From Paraburkholderia ferrariae NBRC 106233 (GTDB lineage: Bacteria; Pseudomonadota; Gammaproteobacteria; Burkholderiales; Burkholderiaceae), in assembly GCF_000685035.1 (NCBI RefSeq), contig NZ_BAYB01000002.1, positions 434,001-498,000 on the forward strand: a stretch of DNA of 64,000 nt, given 5' to 3'. The notes beneath the pieces are model-generated. The model had not been told where the DNA came from, made no database searches, and saw only the letters and a program-made list of their open reading frames with translations. Below, piece after piece: positions 17,271-27,845 of this stretch. Every line of letters begins with the position of its first letter. Within the stretch, counting starts at the first letter, position 1. The position numbers were made by a program, and so were the translations under genes.

Positions 17271-18158
17271 TCACGTCAGCCACCCCGGCGCCCGTTCGGC
17301 CAGGAACTCCACGAAATGCCGGATCTTCGGCAGCGGCTGCCAATCCTGCCGGTACAGCACATGCACCGGCCGTGCCGCCGGCGCCACTTCGTCCAGCACG
17401 CTCACCAGCGATCCCGCCGCGAGTGCGTCTGCCACCAGAATGTACGGCTGCAGGAGCAGCCCCGCACCGCGTATCGCGGCCTGCTTGAGCGCGAGTCCGT
17501 CGTTGCACACGAAGCTCGTTTCGTCGGGCCACCGGCTCTCTCCCGCCAGGCGCCAGCCGTTGCGCCGGTTCCAGACCCTATGCCCGAGACAGCGGTGGGC
17601 CGCGAGATCGTCGAGCGAGCGCGGTACGCCGTGTTGCGCGAGGTAGGCGGGCGCCGCGCAGATCGCCATGCGGTAAAGCCCCGCTGGCCGTGCGACCAGA
17701 TCGAGATCCGGCGCCAGTTCGCCGACCCGCACGGCCACGTCGAATCCCTCGTCGATCAGATCGACCACGCTGTTGCTGAGATCCAGTTTGATGCGCACGT
17801 TCGGCCACAGCAACTGAAACTCCGCCGCGAGCGGCGCGACCACGCACGCGCCCAGGGTGGTGGCCGCCGTGATGCGCAGGCGCCCGCGCGGCGCTTCGCG
17901 CAGCCGCTCGACGGAGGCCTCGGCCTGCGCCAGTTGCTCCAGCACCTTGCGGCTTTCGTCGTAGAAGCGCCGTCCCGCGTCGGTCAGGCTCTGCGTGCGC
18001 GTGTTGCGCTGAAGAAGCTGGGCGCCCAGGTGCCGTTCGAGTTGGCCGACGTATTTGCCGACCATCACGGGGCTCAGGTCGAGCTGCCGGGCCGCGGCGC
18101 TGAAGCTGCCGCTATCCACGGCCGCCACGAAGACCTCGATACTGCGCAGTCGATCCAC
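17271..18158 (-). CDS. LysR-family transcriptional regulator
   Basis: A 295-residue LysR regulator. The winged helix-turn-helix covers residues 1-60 (DRLRSIEVFVAAVDSGSFSAA, then ARQLDLSPVMVGKYVGQLE), followed by a periplasmic-binding-protein-like effector domain. The AAARQLDLSPVMVGK form belongs to the common CrgA/DmlR-like group. It is transcribed divergently from the short-chain dehydrogenase gene at 18265, its likely target. A dyad CTAAC-N5-GTTAG lies between the two genes. Confidence 0.93.
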   Translation of the reverse strand: MDRLRSIEVFVAAVDSGSFSAAARQLDLSPVMVGKYVGQLERHLGAQLLQRNTRTQSLTDAGRRFYDESRKVLEQLAQAEASVERLREAPRGRLRITAATTLGACVVAPLAAEFQLLWPNVRIKLDLSNSVVDLIDEGFDVAVRVGELAPDLDLVARPAGLYRMAICAAPAYLAQHGVPRSLDDLAAHRCLGHRVWNRRNGWRLAGESRWPDETSFVCNDGLALKQAAIRGAGLLLQPYILVADALAAGSLVSVLDEVAPAARPVHVLYRQDWQPLPKIRHFVEFLAERAPGWLT

Positions 18159-18163
18159 GATTA

Positions 18164-18178
18164 CTAACTCCTGGTTAG
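18164..18178. promoter_or_regulatory. Candidate LysR-type operator (CTAAC-N5-GTTAG)
   Basis: CTAAC (18164-18168) and GTTAG (18174-18178) form a 5-bp inverted repeat, 6 bp upstream of the LysR start codon and about 90 bp from the divergent gene. Position and symmetry fit a LysR autoregulatory site. Confidence 0.55.
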
Positions 18179-18264
18179 AAGTGAGAAAAATTATCGGCTA
18201 TTTATTCCTTTTGATGTTGGCCCGATAGTGAGGGTTCCGATTTCCTTTGAATGGAGTGCAGTTC

Positions 18265-18864
18265 ATGAAGATCCTCGTCGTAGGCGGCGCCGGCACCGTG
18301 GGCCGAGCCATTGTCGAAAACCTGAGCGCCGCCGGGCATACCGTGCTGAGCGTGGGCCGCTCCTCGGGCGAGCACCGGGTGGACATCACGAGCGACGCCA
18401 GCGTGCGCGCGCTGTTCGAGCAGGTCGGGCGGGTCGATGCGATCGTCTCCGCCACGGGCCATCTGTTCTTCGGGCCGCTTTCGCAGATGAGCGCCGAGCA
18501 GTTCGATATCGGCCTGCAGGACAAGCTGCTGGGGCAGGTGCGGCTCGCCCTGATCGGCCAGCACTATCTGAACGAAGGCGGCTCGATCACGCTCACGAGC
18601 GGCATCGTGGGCGAGGAGCCCATCGCCCAGGGCGTGAACGCCACCACCGTCAATGCCGCGCTCGAAGGGTTCGTGCGTGCCGCCGCCACGGAACTGCCGG
18701 GGCGCCGCATCAATGTTGTCAGTCCAACCGTGCTGACCGAGTCGTGGGACGTGTTCGCGAGCTACTTCCCCGGCTTCGAGAGCGTGCCGGCCGCCCGCGT
18801 GGCGCTCGCGTACCGGCGCAGCGTGGAAGGCGTGCAGACGGGGCGTGTCTATCGCGTGGGGTAA
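18265..18864 (+). CDS. Short-chain dehydrogenase-like protein lacking the YxxxK motif
   Basis: A 199-residue Rossmann-fold protein. ATG 18265 puts the nucleotide-binding motif (KILVVGGAGTVGRAIVENL) at the N-terminus; an in-frame TTG at 18247 is less likely. The canonical catalytic Tyr-x-x-x-Lys is absent: after the Ser strand (SITLTSGIVGEEP) the sequence reads AQGVNATTVNAALEGF. It belongs to a compact SDR group seen in many proteobacteria, probably NAD(P)-dependent with modified catalysis. It is the probable target of the divergent LysR regulator. Confidence 0.85.
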   Translation: MKILVVGGAGTVGRAIVENLSAAGHTVLSVGRSSGEHRVDITSDASVRALFEQVGRVDAIVSATGHLFFGPLSQMSAEQFDIGLQDKLLGQVRLALIGQHYLNEGGSITLTSGIVGEEPIAQGVNATTVNAALEGFVRAAATELPGRRINVVSPTVLTESWDVFASYFPGFESVPAARVALAYRRSVEGVQTGRVYRVG

Positions 18865-18917
18865 GCGCGCGGGGCGGGAGAGGGGACAGTACCAGACAAA
18901 CCCTAACAAATATCAAA

Positions 18918-18951
18918 GTTGTTTGACAACAATGGGGGTGGGTGCTACTGT
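18918..18951 (+). promoter_or_regulatory. Promoter with overlapping GTTGT-N3-ACAAC operator for the aldonate operon
   Basis: The dyad GTTGTTTGACAAC (18918-18930) overlaps a perfect -35 box TTGACA (18923-18928). After 17 bp there is an extended -10-like TGC-TACTGT (18946-18951). A second TTGACAAC half-site lies at 18960-18967, at the presumed start of transcription. The same dyad family occurs at 21649 and 40211. The position suggests repression by a GntR/FCD regulator. Confidence 0.6.
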
Positions 18952-18989
18952 GCGGACTATTGACAACCCTCTATCCCGCACGAGGCCTC

Positions 18990-19928
18990 ATGAACGTGTC
19001 CCCGATTGTCGAGAGCGAATTCGCCTCGACGGTGATGGCCGTACCCCCGCTGGCACGCCGCCCCGACCTGACGCTCGACGTCGAAGAAAACCGCCGGCTG
19101 ATCCGTCACATGGAGGCGGGCGGCATCCGCACGCTGCTTTACGGCGGCAATGCCAATCTCTATCACGTCGCGGTCAGCGAATATCGCGAGTTGCTTGACA
19201 TGCTCGCCGGCCTCACGGGCGAGCAGACCCGCGTGATCCCGGCCATCGGCCCGGACTTCGGCAAGATGCTCGACCAGGCGCGCATTCTCGCGCAGACCTC
19301 GTACCAGACGGCGATGGTCCTGCCGCTGGCGGGCTTCACCACGCCGGCCGGCGTGGAAGCCGGCCTCAAGCGCATTTCGGACACCGCCGGCATTCCGCTC
19401 ACGCTCTATATCAAGAGCGAAGACTACGTGGACGCGGACACGCTCGCGCGCCTCGTCGACAGCGGCACGCTGATTGCGGTGAAGTACGCCATCGTGCGCG
19501 AAGACCCGGCCGACGATCCCTACCTGCGCCGCCTGCTGGAGCGCGTGCCGGCTTCGAAGGTCGTCTCGGGCATGGGCGAGCGCCCGGCGCTCGTGCATGT
19601 GTGCGACTTCGGCCTCGCCTCGTGGACCACGGGCTCGGGCTGCATCGCGCCGCACGCCGTGACGGCGCTCCTCGCCGCGGCGAAGGCGGGCCGCGCGGAA
19701 GAGGCGCAGCGCCTCTACGACCGCTTCTTGCCGCTCGAAACGCTGCGCGACGACATTTCGCTGATCCGCGTGCTGCACGACGCCGTCACGCTGTCGGGCA
19801 TCGGCAACATGGGCCCGATCCTGCCGCTCCTGAGCGGCTCGCCGGAAGCGGAACTGCCGGCCATCGAGCAGGCCGCGAAGGCACTCCTCGCGTTCGAGAA
19901 CTCGCTCGCGCAGAGGGCCTGCGCGTGA
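18990..19928 (+). CDS. Dihydrodipicolinate synthase family aldolase/dehydratase
   Basis: A 312-residue TIM-barrel enzyme of the DHDPS/N-acetylneuraminate lyase superfamily. The Schiff-base lysine is K165 (LIAVKYAIVRE), with the partner Tyr at 140 (LTLYIKS). ATG 18990 is preferred over an upstream GTG at 18942, which would overlap the promoter. Next to an alpha-ketoglutaric semialdehyde dehydrogenase and an IlvD/Edd dehydratase, the expected role is dehydration of a 2-keto-3-deoxy-pentonate (or decarboxylating dehydration of 5-keto-4-deoxyglucarate) to alpha-ketoglutaric semialdehyde. Which one cannot be decided from sequence. Confidence 0.85.
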   Translation: MNVSPIVESEFASTVMAVPPLARRPDLTLDVEENRRLIRHMEAGGIRTLLYGGNANLYHVAVSEYRELLDMLAGLTGEQTRVIPAIGPDFGKMLDQARILAQTSYQTAMVLPLAGFTTPAGVEAGLKRISDTAGIPLTLYIKSEDYVDADTLARLVDSGTLIAVKYAIVREDPADDPYLRRLLERVPASKVVSGMGERPALVHVCDFGLASWTTGSGCIAPHAVTALLAAAKAGRAEEAQRLYDRFLPLETLRDDISLIRVLHDAVTLSGIGNMGPILPLLSGSPEAELPAIEQAAKALLAFENSLAQRACA

Positions 19929-19964
19929 GCGCAGGTTGCCGGTAAAGGAACACACGGAGCGAAC

Positions 19965-21557
19965 ATGCAGATATCCGGAACCATGCTGCTGGGCGCGGAC
20001 GCCGTGCGCGGCAGCCAGGGCGAAATGCGGGCCTTCGCGCCCGCGCTCGGCCAGGAGATCGAACCGGCCTTTGGCTTGGGCGGCACGGCCGACGTCGAGC
20101 GCGCCTGCACGCTGGCCGCAGACGCGTTCGACCCCTTCCGCACCGCGCCGCTCGAAACGCGCGCGCGTTTGCTGGAAGCGATTGCCGAGCGCATTCTCGC
20201 CATCGGCGACGCGCTGATCGAGCGCGCGCATCTCGAATCCGCGCTGCCCAAGGCGCGCCTCGAAGGCGAGCGTGGCCGCACGGTCGGCCAGTTGCGCCTG
20301 TTCGCCTCGCTGGTGCGCGACGGCCGCTGGTGCGGCGCCGTGCTCGATTCGGCGCTGCCCGAGCGCAAGCCTTTGCCGCGCTCCGATCTGCGCGCGCAGC
20401 GCATCGGGCTCGGCCCCGTGGCCGTGTTCGGCGCGAGCAATTTTCCGCTGGCGTTTTCGGTGGCGGGCGGCGACACCGCTTCGGCGCTTGCCGCCGGTTG
20501 CCCGGTGGTCGTGAAGGCGCACCCGGCGCACCTCGGCACGTCCGAACTGGTGGGCCGCGCGATCCAGCAGGCCGTGGCGGACGTGGGCCTGCCCGGCGGC
20601 GTGTTCTCGCTCGTCTTCGGCGGCGGCAACGCGATCGGTGAAGCGCTCGTCGCGCATCCGGCCATCAAGGCGGTGGGCTTCACGGGCTCGCGCGGCGGCG
20701 GTCTCGCGCTCGTGCGGATCGCCTCGCAGCGTCCGGAGCCGATTCCCGTCTATGCTGAGATGAGCAGCATTAATCCGATGTTCGTGCTGCCCGCGGCGCT
20801 GGCCGCGCGCGGCGAGGCACTCGCGAAGGGTTTCGTCGAGTCGCTCACGCTGGGCGTGGGGCAGTTCTGCACGAACCCGGGTCTCGTGCTCGGCTTCGAC
20901 GGCCCGGACCTCGACCGCTTCGTGAGCGATGCCGCTACGGCGCTCGCGCAGAAGACCGCGCAGACCATGCTGACGGCAGGCATCGCGGCGAGCTACCGCA
21001 AGGCGGTGGACGCACGCGTGCAGCAGCCGGGCGTGGAGCGCGTAGCGGAGGGTACACAGCCTGGCCCGCAGTCAGACCCGCACTGCGCCGCCCAGCCGAT
21101 GTTGTTCAAGACCACGGCTGCGCAGTTTCTTGCCCAGCACGCGCTGGCCGAGGAGATCTTCGGACCGGTGTCGCTCGTGGTGGCGTGCCGCGACGAAGCG
21201 GAACTGCTGCGCGTGGCCGGGCATCTGGAAGGGCAGTTGACGGCAACGCTGCAGATCGACAGCGGCGACTACGCGCTCGCCCGGCGCCTCTTGCCGGTGC
21301 TGGAGCGCAAGGCGGGCCGCATTCTCGCGAACGGGTTCCCCACGGGCGTCGAGGTCTCGTACGCGATGGTCCATGGCGGGCCGTTCCCGGCCACGTCGGA
21401 TGCGCGCACGACTTCGGTGGGCGCGATGGCGATCGAGCGCTTCCTGCGCCCGGTCTGCTATCAGGATCTGCCGGCGGAACTGCTGCCGCCGGCCGTGCAG
21501 GACGGCAATCCACTCGGGCTGTGGCGCTTGCGCGACGGGGAACTGATGCGCGGCTAG
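19965..21557 (+). CDS. Alpha-ketoglutaric semialdehyde (2,5-dioxovalerate) dehydrogenase, NADP-type
   Basis: A 530-residue aldehyde dehydrogenase of the long KGSADH type. Catalytic residues are C302 ([10 protein letters not shown]) and E265 (VYAEMSS), with the NAD(P) region [20 protein letters not shown] at 150-169 and FTGSRGGG at 239-246. It should oxidise alpha-ketoglutaric semialdehyde to alpha-ketoglutarate, the last step of non-phosphorylative pentose or aldarate breakdown. It follows the DHDPS-fold gene by 36 bp and shares its promoter. Confidence 0.9.
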   Translation: MQISGTMLLGADAVRGSQGEMRAFAPALGQEIEPAFGLGGTADVERACTLAADAFDPFRTAPLETRARLLEAIAERILAIGDALIERAHLESALPKARLEGERGRTVGQLRLFASLVRDGRWCGAVLDSALPERKPLPRSDLRAQRIGLGPVAVFGASNFPLAFSVAGGDTASALAAGCPVVVKAHPAHLGTSELVGRAIQQAVADVGLPGGVFSLVFGGGNAIGEALVAHPAIKAVGFTGSRGGGLALVRIASQRPEPIPVYAEMSSINPMFVLPAALAARGEALAKGFVESLTLGVGQFCTNPGLVLGFDGPDLDRFVSDAATALAQKTAQTMLTAGIAASYRKAVDARVQQPGVERVAEGTQPGPQSDPHCAAQPMLFKTTAAQFLAQHALAEEIFGPVSLVVACRDEAELLRVAGHLEGQLTATLQIDSGDYALARRLLPVLERKAGRILANGFPTGVEVSYAMVHGGPFPATSDARTTSVGAMAIERFLRPVCYQDLPAELLPPAVQDGNPLGLWRLRDGELMRG

Positions 21558-21567
21558 TTGCCGTGAC

Positions 21568-21624
21568 GGGCTGGCGGCCAGGGCCGTCAGCCCGCTTGCC
21601 GGACCGGCGCCAACGAAGCGCCGG
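21568..21624 (+). other. Two tandem hairpins after the semialdehyde dehydrogenase gene
   Basis: Hairpin 1 has 11-bp arms at 21568-21578 and 21583-21593 (one G-U). Hairpin 2 has 7-bp arms CCGGCGC/GCGCCGG at 21604-21610 and 21618-21624. No U-run follows, so they may be a weak terminator or an mRNA 3'-end stabiliser. They separate the enzyme genes from the ABC transporter unit, which has its own promoter motif at 21649. Confidence 0.5.
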
Positions 21625-21648
21625 CAGGCATCCGGGATTAGGCTTTAC

Positions 21649-21661
21649 GTTGCTTGACAAC
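21649..21661 (+). promoter_or_regulatory. GTTGC-N3-ACAAC operator-like site upstream of the ABC transporter genes
   Basis: GTTGCTTGACAAC differs by one base from the site at 18918 and likewise overlaps a TTGACA -35 box (21654-21659). A weak -10 (CATCCT) follows after 18 bp. It lies 98 bp upstream of ATG 21760. This indicates co-regulation of the transporter with the enzyme genes. Confidence 0.55.
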
Positions 21662-21759
21662 TTGCCATGTGGTTCGGCATCCTGTGCCGCAGGCCTGAAA
21701 GAGCCAAAACGGGTGGGCCGCCAAGAGCACATTCCATAAACAAGACGTGAGGAGATGCG

Positions 21760-22926
21760 ATGTTCGAAGGACGCTTGTCGGCCAGGCTTCTGGCCCTGTG
21801 TGTGGCGGCCGCGGCGACGCTCGGCATGAGCGCGGCGCACGCCGATCCGGTATCCCTGAACATAGTGGACGTGGCCGGCAATCTGCAACTGACCCAGAAG
21901 GCCTTCGAGGCGTTCAAGGCCAAATATCCGAACCTCGTCTCCAACATCACCTACACCAATGCGCCCGCGCCGCAACTGCCGGGCAAGATCAAGGCGATGC
22001 AGGCCGCCGGCCGCGCCGACATCGACCTCGTGCTGACCGGCACCGACGCGCTGGCGGCCGGCATCGAACAGAACCTGTGGGTCAAGCTGCTGCCTGACAA
22101 CTCGGCGGCGCTGCCGGGCGTGCTCGATCACTACGCGCCGGGCCCGCGCAAGATGCAGGAGCTCGCACAGGGCTATGGCCTCGAAGTGGCTTACATGCCG
22201 GCCGGCCCGCTCATCGAATACAACCCGGCCAGGGTGCCGAACCCGCCGCATACGCCCGAGCAACTGCTCGCCTGGTGCAAGGCGAATCCGGGCAAGCTGA
22301 TCTATGCGCGCCCCGCCAATTCGGGCCCGGGCCGCACCTTCCTGATGGGGCTGCCCTATCTGCTCGGCGACAAGAATCCGCAGGACCCGGTCAACGGCTG
22401 GGACAAGACCTGGGCATTCCTCAAGGAACTCAACGCCTGCGTGCCGTATTACCCGGGCGGCACCTCGGCGGTGATGAAGGAACTGGGCGAAGGCTCGCGC
22501 GACATGACCGTGACCGTGACGGGCTGGGACATCAATCCGCGTGCGCTCGGCATCGTGCCCGCCGACTTCAAGGTGCAGGCCTTCGACAACATGACGTGGG
22601 TGAACGACGCCCAGTACATGGTCATTCCCAAGGGAGTTTCCAAAGAGAAACTCGCCGTGCTGCTCAAGCTCATGAACTTCATGCTCGAGCCGCAGCAGCA
22701 GGCCATGACCTATGACGACGGTTACTTCTATCCGGGTCCGGCCGTGGCCGGCGTCACGCTGAACATGGCGCCGAAGGAAAGCCAGGACGTGATCGCGAAG
22801 TACGGCCGCCCCGAGTACGCGAAGTGGCTGGCGGCGTACCCGCACGTCGTGCCGCTTTCCGCGCAGGCGATGGTGGCCGCCTTCCAGAAGTGGGACCGCG
22901 AAGTGGGTGCGGCCAAGTCCCAGTAA
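21760..22926 (+). CDS. ABC transporter extracellular solute-binding protein (PotD/SBP_bac_1-like)
   Basis: A 388-residue periplasmic binding protein. The signal peptide ends AAHA near residue 28. The mature protein starts DPVSLNIVDVAGNLQLTQKAF, followed by the cluster-1/spermidine-type fold (FDNMTWVNDAQYMVIPKG). It leads an ABC set of one ATPase and two permeases. The set resembles polyamine or iron transporters, but the flanking dehydratase and aldolase genes point to an aldonate or similar sugar acid as ligand. Confidence 0.88.
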   Translation: MFEGRLSARLLALCVAAAATLGMSAAHADPVSLNIVDVAGNLQLTQKAFEAFKAKYPNLVSNITYTNAPAPQLPGKIKAMQAAGRADIDLVLTGTDALAAGIEQNLWVKLLPDNSAALPGVLDHYAPGPRKMQELAQGYGLEVAYMPAGPLIEYNPARVPNPPHTPEQLLAWCKANPGKLIYARPANSGPGRTFLMGLPYLLGDKNPQDPVNGWDKTWAFLKELNACVPYYPGGTSAVMKELGEGSRDMTVTVTGWDINPRALGIVPADFKVQAFDNMTWVNDAQYMVIPKGVSKEKLAVLLKLMNFMLEPQQQAMTYDDGYFYPGPAVAGVTLNMAPKESQDVIAKYGRPEYAKWLAAYPHVVPLSAQAMVAAFQKWDREVGAAKSQ

Positions 22927-23012
22927 TGTAACGACGCCGCGAGGCGCGGAGGGCGCCGCCCACCACGCCTCGCCTCGCCCCTACGTGTGCCCATGCAGGT
23001 CAGGAACATGCC

Positions 23013-24088
<1,076 letters not shown>

Positions 24089-24092
<4 letters not shown>

Positions 24093-24973
24093 GCACGCTC
24101 GCTTCCACGCCCGCGAAGAAAATGCCGCACGACACGCGCGGCTGGCTCGTTGCCCCCGCGCTCGGGTGCATCGTCGCGCTGTTCCTCTATCCGTTCGCCT
24201 ACGGCCTCGTGCTCTCGTTCAAGCCGATGAACGGCGGCGGCATGCTGGCCAACTACGTGCAGTTCTTCACGGACCTCTCGCTGTGGCCCACGGTGTTCGT
24301 CACGCTGAAGCTGGCCGTGCCCGCGACCGTCATCAACGTGGGGCTCTCGCTGCCGGTGGCGTTCGCGCTGCGCCGCAACTCGCCGTACCAGAAGCTCGTG
24401 ACGACGCTGCTCGTGATTCCCGTCACGCTCGGCACGGTGCTGATCGCGGACGGCATGCTGAGCTATTTCGGCCCGAACGGCTGGTTCCCGCAGGCGCTCC
24501 ACGCGCTGCATCTCTACACGAACGAAGAGGTGCGCCTCACGCATAACTACTGGGGCGTGCTGATCTCGCTGATCGTTTCGGGTTTTCCGTTCGCGTTCCT
24601 GCTCACGCTTTCGTATGTGACCGGCATCGACCCGACGCTCGCGCGCGCCGCTGCCACGCTCGGCGCGGGACCGTGGCAGCAGTTCCGGCAGATCTACCTG
24701 CCGCTTCTCGCGCCCGGCCTCACGATGGCCGCGTGCCTCTCGTTCGTGCAGGCGTATTCCGTGTTTCCATCGGCGGTGCTGCTGGGCGCGCCCGCAGGCC
24801 CCACGCGCGTCATTTCGATCGCGGCCGCGGAGGCTGCGTTCGAGAGCTACGACTACTCGCTGGCCTCGACCATTGCGATCGTCATGGGCTTCGTGCAACT
24901 CGTGGTGGTGGCGGCCATGCTGGGCCTCAAGCGCTCTTTCTATGCGGGCCCGGTGAGCGGAGGGAAAGGCTGA
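24089..24973 (+). CDS. ABC transporter permease (PotB-like)
   Basis: A 294-residue inner-membrane permease with about six membrane segments. The EAA-type loop reads TLARAAATLGAGPWQQFRQIYLP near residues 185-207. The ATG at 24089 overlaps the ATPase stop by 4 bp, and its stop shares the A at 24973 with the ATG of the next permease (TGATG). It forms the channel with the following gene. Confidence 0.93.
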
Positions 24974-25908
24974 TGACCGCGCATCAACGCAACGCGGCCG
25001 GACTTCACGCCGGCGCACCGGCTTCGGACGAGCATCCGGAGAAGGCCGCTCCTGCCGCGGCCGCGGTCGCGGCCAGGCCGCCCGCGCGCCTGCCAGGCTT
25101 GCTGTGGAAGGGCGTTGTCTGGGGCGGCATGGTGTTTTTTCTCGTCAACGTGCTGCTGCTGATCGCGACGGTGGGCGTGAACTCCATCGCCACGCGCTGG
25201 TTCGGCACGCCGCTGCCGCAGGGCTTCACGCTGCACTGGTATGCGCAGGCATGGCGCGACTTCCAGCTTTCCAGCGTGCTGTGGGTGACTTTCGAAGTGG
25301 TGGGCGCCGTCGTGCTGCTCTCCATCGCGCTCGGCGTGCCCGCAGCCTATGCGCTCGCCCGCGCGCAGTTTCCGGGCAAGCGCATGGCCATGCTCGTGTT
25401 TCTGCTGCCGCTGATGGTGCCGCCCGTCACCTACGGCATTCCGATGGCGACCGCGATGTACCGCTTCGGCCTGGCGGGCACGCTCCCCGGCGTGATTCTC
25501 GCGAACCTCGTGCCCGCGCTGCCGTTCGTGATTCTCGTGATGACGCCGTTCATCGAGCAGATCGACCCCAACCTCGAATCCGCCGCGCGCATTTTCGGCG
25601 CCAACACGCTGCGCTATTTCCGCTACGTCCTGCTGCCCCTCCTCGTGCCGGGCATGCTGGCGGCGGGGCTGCTCGTGCTGGTGCGCACGATCGGCATGTT
25701 CGAACTCACTTTCTTTACCGCCGGACCCGACACGCAGACGCTCGTCGTCGCGCTGTACTACGCGGTGTTTTCGACCGGCGTTCGCGCGCCGCAGTCGATC
25801 GACGCCATGGCGATGATCTATATGGCGATCACGCTTGCGTGGGTGCTGGTGGCGCTGCAGTTCGTGAGCCCGACACAGCTCGTGTCGCGCGTGAAGGAGC
25901 AGCGCTGA
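24973..25908 (+). CDS. ABC transporter permease (PotC-like)
   Basis: A 311-residue inner-membrane permease. A hydrophilic Ala/Pro-rich N-terminal tail of about 45 residues, longer than usual, precedes the first membrane segment ([18 protein letters not shown]). The EAA-type loop is [23 protein letters not shown] near residues 196-218. It overlaps the upstream permease stop by one base (TGATG), so the four transporter genes are tightly linked. Confidence 0.93.
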   Translation: MTAHQRNAAGLHAGAPASDEHPEKAAPAAAAVAARPPARLPGLLWKGVVWGGMVFFLVNVLLLIATVGVNSIATRWFGTPLPQGFTLHWYAQAWRDFQLSSVLWVTFEVVGAVVLLSIALGVPAAYALARAQFPGKRMAMLVFLLPLMVPPVTYGIPMATAMYRFGLAGTLPGVILANLVPALPFVILVMTPFIEQIDPNLESAARIFGANTLRYFRYVLLPLLVPGMLAAGLLVLVRTIGMFELTFFTAGPDTQTLVVALYYAVFSTGVRAPQSIDAMAMIYMAITLAWVLVALQFVSPTQLVSRVKEQR

Positions 25909-25966
25909 CCGGCAACGGCGGCCACCCCCAACAGGACATAGCTGGCAGACCCTGGAGCAAGGCAAC

Positions 25967-27718
25967 ATGAGCAACAAGCGTAAGACCCCTGAAGAACTGC
26001 GCAGCCACCGCTGGTATGGCGTGAACGACCTGCGTTCGTTCGGCCACCGTTCGCGGACCGCGCAGATGGGCTATAGCCGCGAGGAGTACGCGGGCAAGCC
26101 GGTGATCGCGATCCTCAATACGTGGAGCGAGATCAACCCCTGCCATACGCACTTCAAGCAGCGCGTGGAAGAGGTCAAGCGCGGCATCTGGCAGGCCGGC
26201 GGCTTTCCCATCGAGCTGCCGGTGCAGACGCTCTCCGAGCCGTTCCAGAAGCCCACCACCATGCTCTACCGCAACTTCCTCGCGATGGAAGTGGAGGAGA
26301 CGCTGCGCTCGTATCCCGCGGATGGCGTGGTGCTGATGGGCGGCTGCGACAAGACCACGCCGGCGCTGCTGATGGGCGCGATCTCCGTGGACCTGCCGGC
26401 GATCTTCCTGCCCGCGGGCCCGATGCTCAACGGCAACTGGAACGGCGTGACGCTCGGCTCCGGCTCGGACACGTGGAAGTACTGGGCCGACCTGCGCGCG
26501 GGCAAGATCACGGAACAGGACTGGAAGGGCGTGGAAGGCGGCATTGCCCGCTCGCCGGGCCACTGCATGACCATGGGCACGGCATCGACCATGACGAGCG
26601 CGGCCGAAGCGCTGGGCTTCACGCTGCCGGGCTTCGCCTCGATTCCCGCACCGGATTCGCGCCACGCGCAGTATGCGGCGAAGACGGGCATGCGCATCGT
26701 CGATATGGTGTGGGAAGACCTGAAGCCCTCGGACATCCTCACGCGCAAGTCGGTCGATAACGCGGTGACGACCTGCCTCGCGCTCTCGGGCTCGACCAAT
26801 GCGATCGTCCACATGATTGCGCTCGCGCGCCGCGCCGGCGTCGATCTCACGCTCGCGCAATACGACGAGATCGCGCGCCACACGCCGGTGCTCGCGAACG
26901 TTCGCCCGACCGGCAAGTACCTCATGGAGGACTTCTACTATGCCGGCGGCCTGATGGCGATGCTCAAGGAGCTGGGCGAGCGGATCGACGGCACGCAGCG
27001 CACCGTGAACGGCAAGACGCTGGGCGAGAACATCGCCGAGGCGCAGATCTTCAACGACGACGTGATCCGCCGCCGCCGCAACCCGGTGATGCCGGACACG
27101 GGGCTTGCCGTGCTGCGCGGCAACCTCGCGCCGGACGGCGCGGTCATCAAGCCCGGCGCCGCCGAAGCGCATCTGCACGTGCATACGGGCCGGGCCGTGG
27201 TGTTCAAGGACTACAACGACATGGCCGCGCGCATCGACAGCGAAGAACTCGACGTCGATGAAAACTGCGTGATCGTGCTGCAGCACGCGGGCCCCATCGG
27301 CGCGCCCGGCATGCCCGAGTGGGGGCAATTGCCGATTCCGCAGAAGATTCTCAAGAAGGGCGTGCGCGACATGCTCCGCATCTCGGACGCGCGCATGAGC
27401 GGCACGAGCTATGGCGCATGCGTGCTGCACGTTGCGCCGGAGTCGTTCATCGGCGGCCCGCTCGCGCTCGTTCAGGACGGCGACATGATCGAGCTCAACG
27501 TGCCGGAGCGCCGCCTGAACGTGCTGATCTCCGACGAAGAACTGGCGCGCCGCAAGGCCGCATGGGTCGCGCCCGAGCCGCGCTTTACGCGCGGCTACGG
27601 TGCGATGCATCAGATGCACGTGATGCAGGCCGACAAGGGCTGCGATTTCGATTTCCTCCAGCGCGACGGTGCCGGCGGCGCATGCGCGAGCACCGGCGGC
27701 GAGCCCGAGATTCACTAG
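25967..27718 (+). CDS. IlvD/Edd-family dehydratase (aldonate dehydratase type)
   Basis: A 583-residue iron-sulfur dehydratase. The three cluster-binding cysteines of the family are C59 (SEINPCH), C127 (LMGGCDKT) and C200 (SPGHC). Length and internal sequence ([20 protein letters not shown]) fit the L-arabonate/D-xylonate dehydratase branch rather than dihydroxy-acid dehydratase. It would convert an aldonate to its 2-keto-3-deoxy acid, the substrate of the DHDPS-fold enzyme at 18990. It lies 58 bp after the permease gene and belongs to the transporter operon. Confidence 0.9.
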   Translation: MSNKRKTPEELRSHRWYGVNDLRSFGHRSRTAQMGYSREEYAGKPVIAILNTWSEINPCHTHFKQRVEEVKRGIWQAGGFPIELPVQTLSEPFQKPTTMLYRNFLAMEVEETLRSYPADGVVLMGGCDKTTPALLMGAISVDLPAIFLPAGPMLNGNWNGVTLGSGSDTWKYWADLRAGKITEQDWKGVEGGIARSPGHCMTMGTASTMTSAAEALGFTLPGFASIPAPDSRHAQYAAKTGMRIVDMVWEDLKPSDILTRKSVDNAVTTCLALSGSTNAIVHMIALARRAGVDLTLAQYDEIARHTPVLANVRPTGKYLMEDFYYAGGLMAMLKELGERIDGTQRTVNGKTLGENIAEAQIFNDDVIRRRRNPVMPDTGLAVLRGNLAPDGAVIKPGAAEAHLHVHTGRAVVFKDYNDMAARIDSEELDVDENCVIVLQHAGPIGAPGMPEWGQLPIPQKILKKGVRDMLRISDARMSGTSYGACVLHVAPESFIGGPLALVQDGDMIELNVPERRLNVLISDEELARRKAAWVAPEPRFTRGYGAMHQMHVMQADKGCDFDFLQRDGAGGACASTGGEPEIH

Positions 27719-27845
27719 GCAGGCGTATCCGGTATGAAGGTGTGAGGCGCGGGGGAACTGCGCTTCACACAGGTTGGAGGAGCCAGGTTCGAGCGTAGTA
27801 GAAAAAAGCGTAGTTAAACCATAAAGACTAAATTCAGGAGTACAG

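Noticed and set aside
18957..20657. 566-residue minus-strand frame opposite the aldolase and dehydrogenase genes
   Set aside because: Lies entirely antisense to two well-supported genes and has Arg/His/Gln-rich shadow composition.
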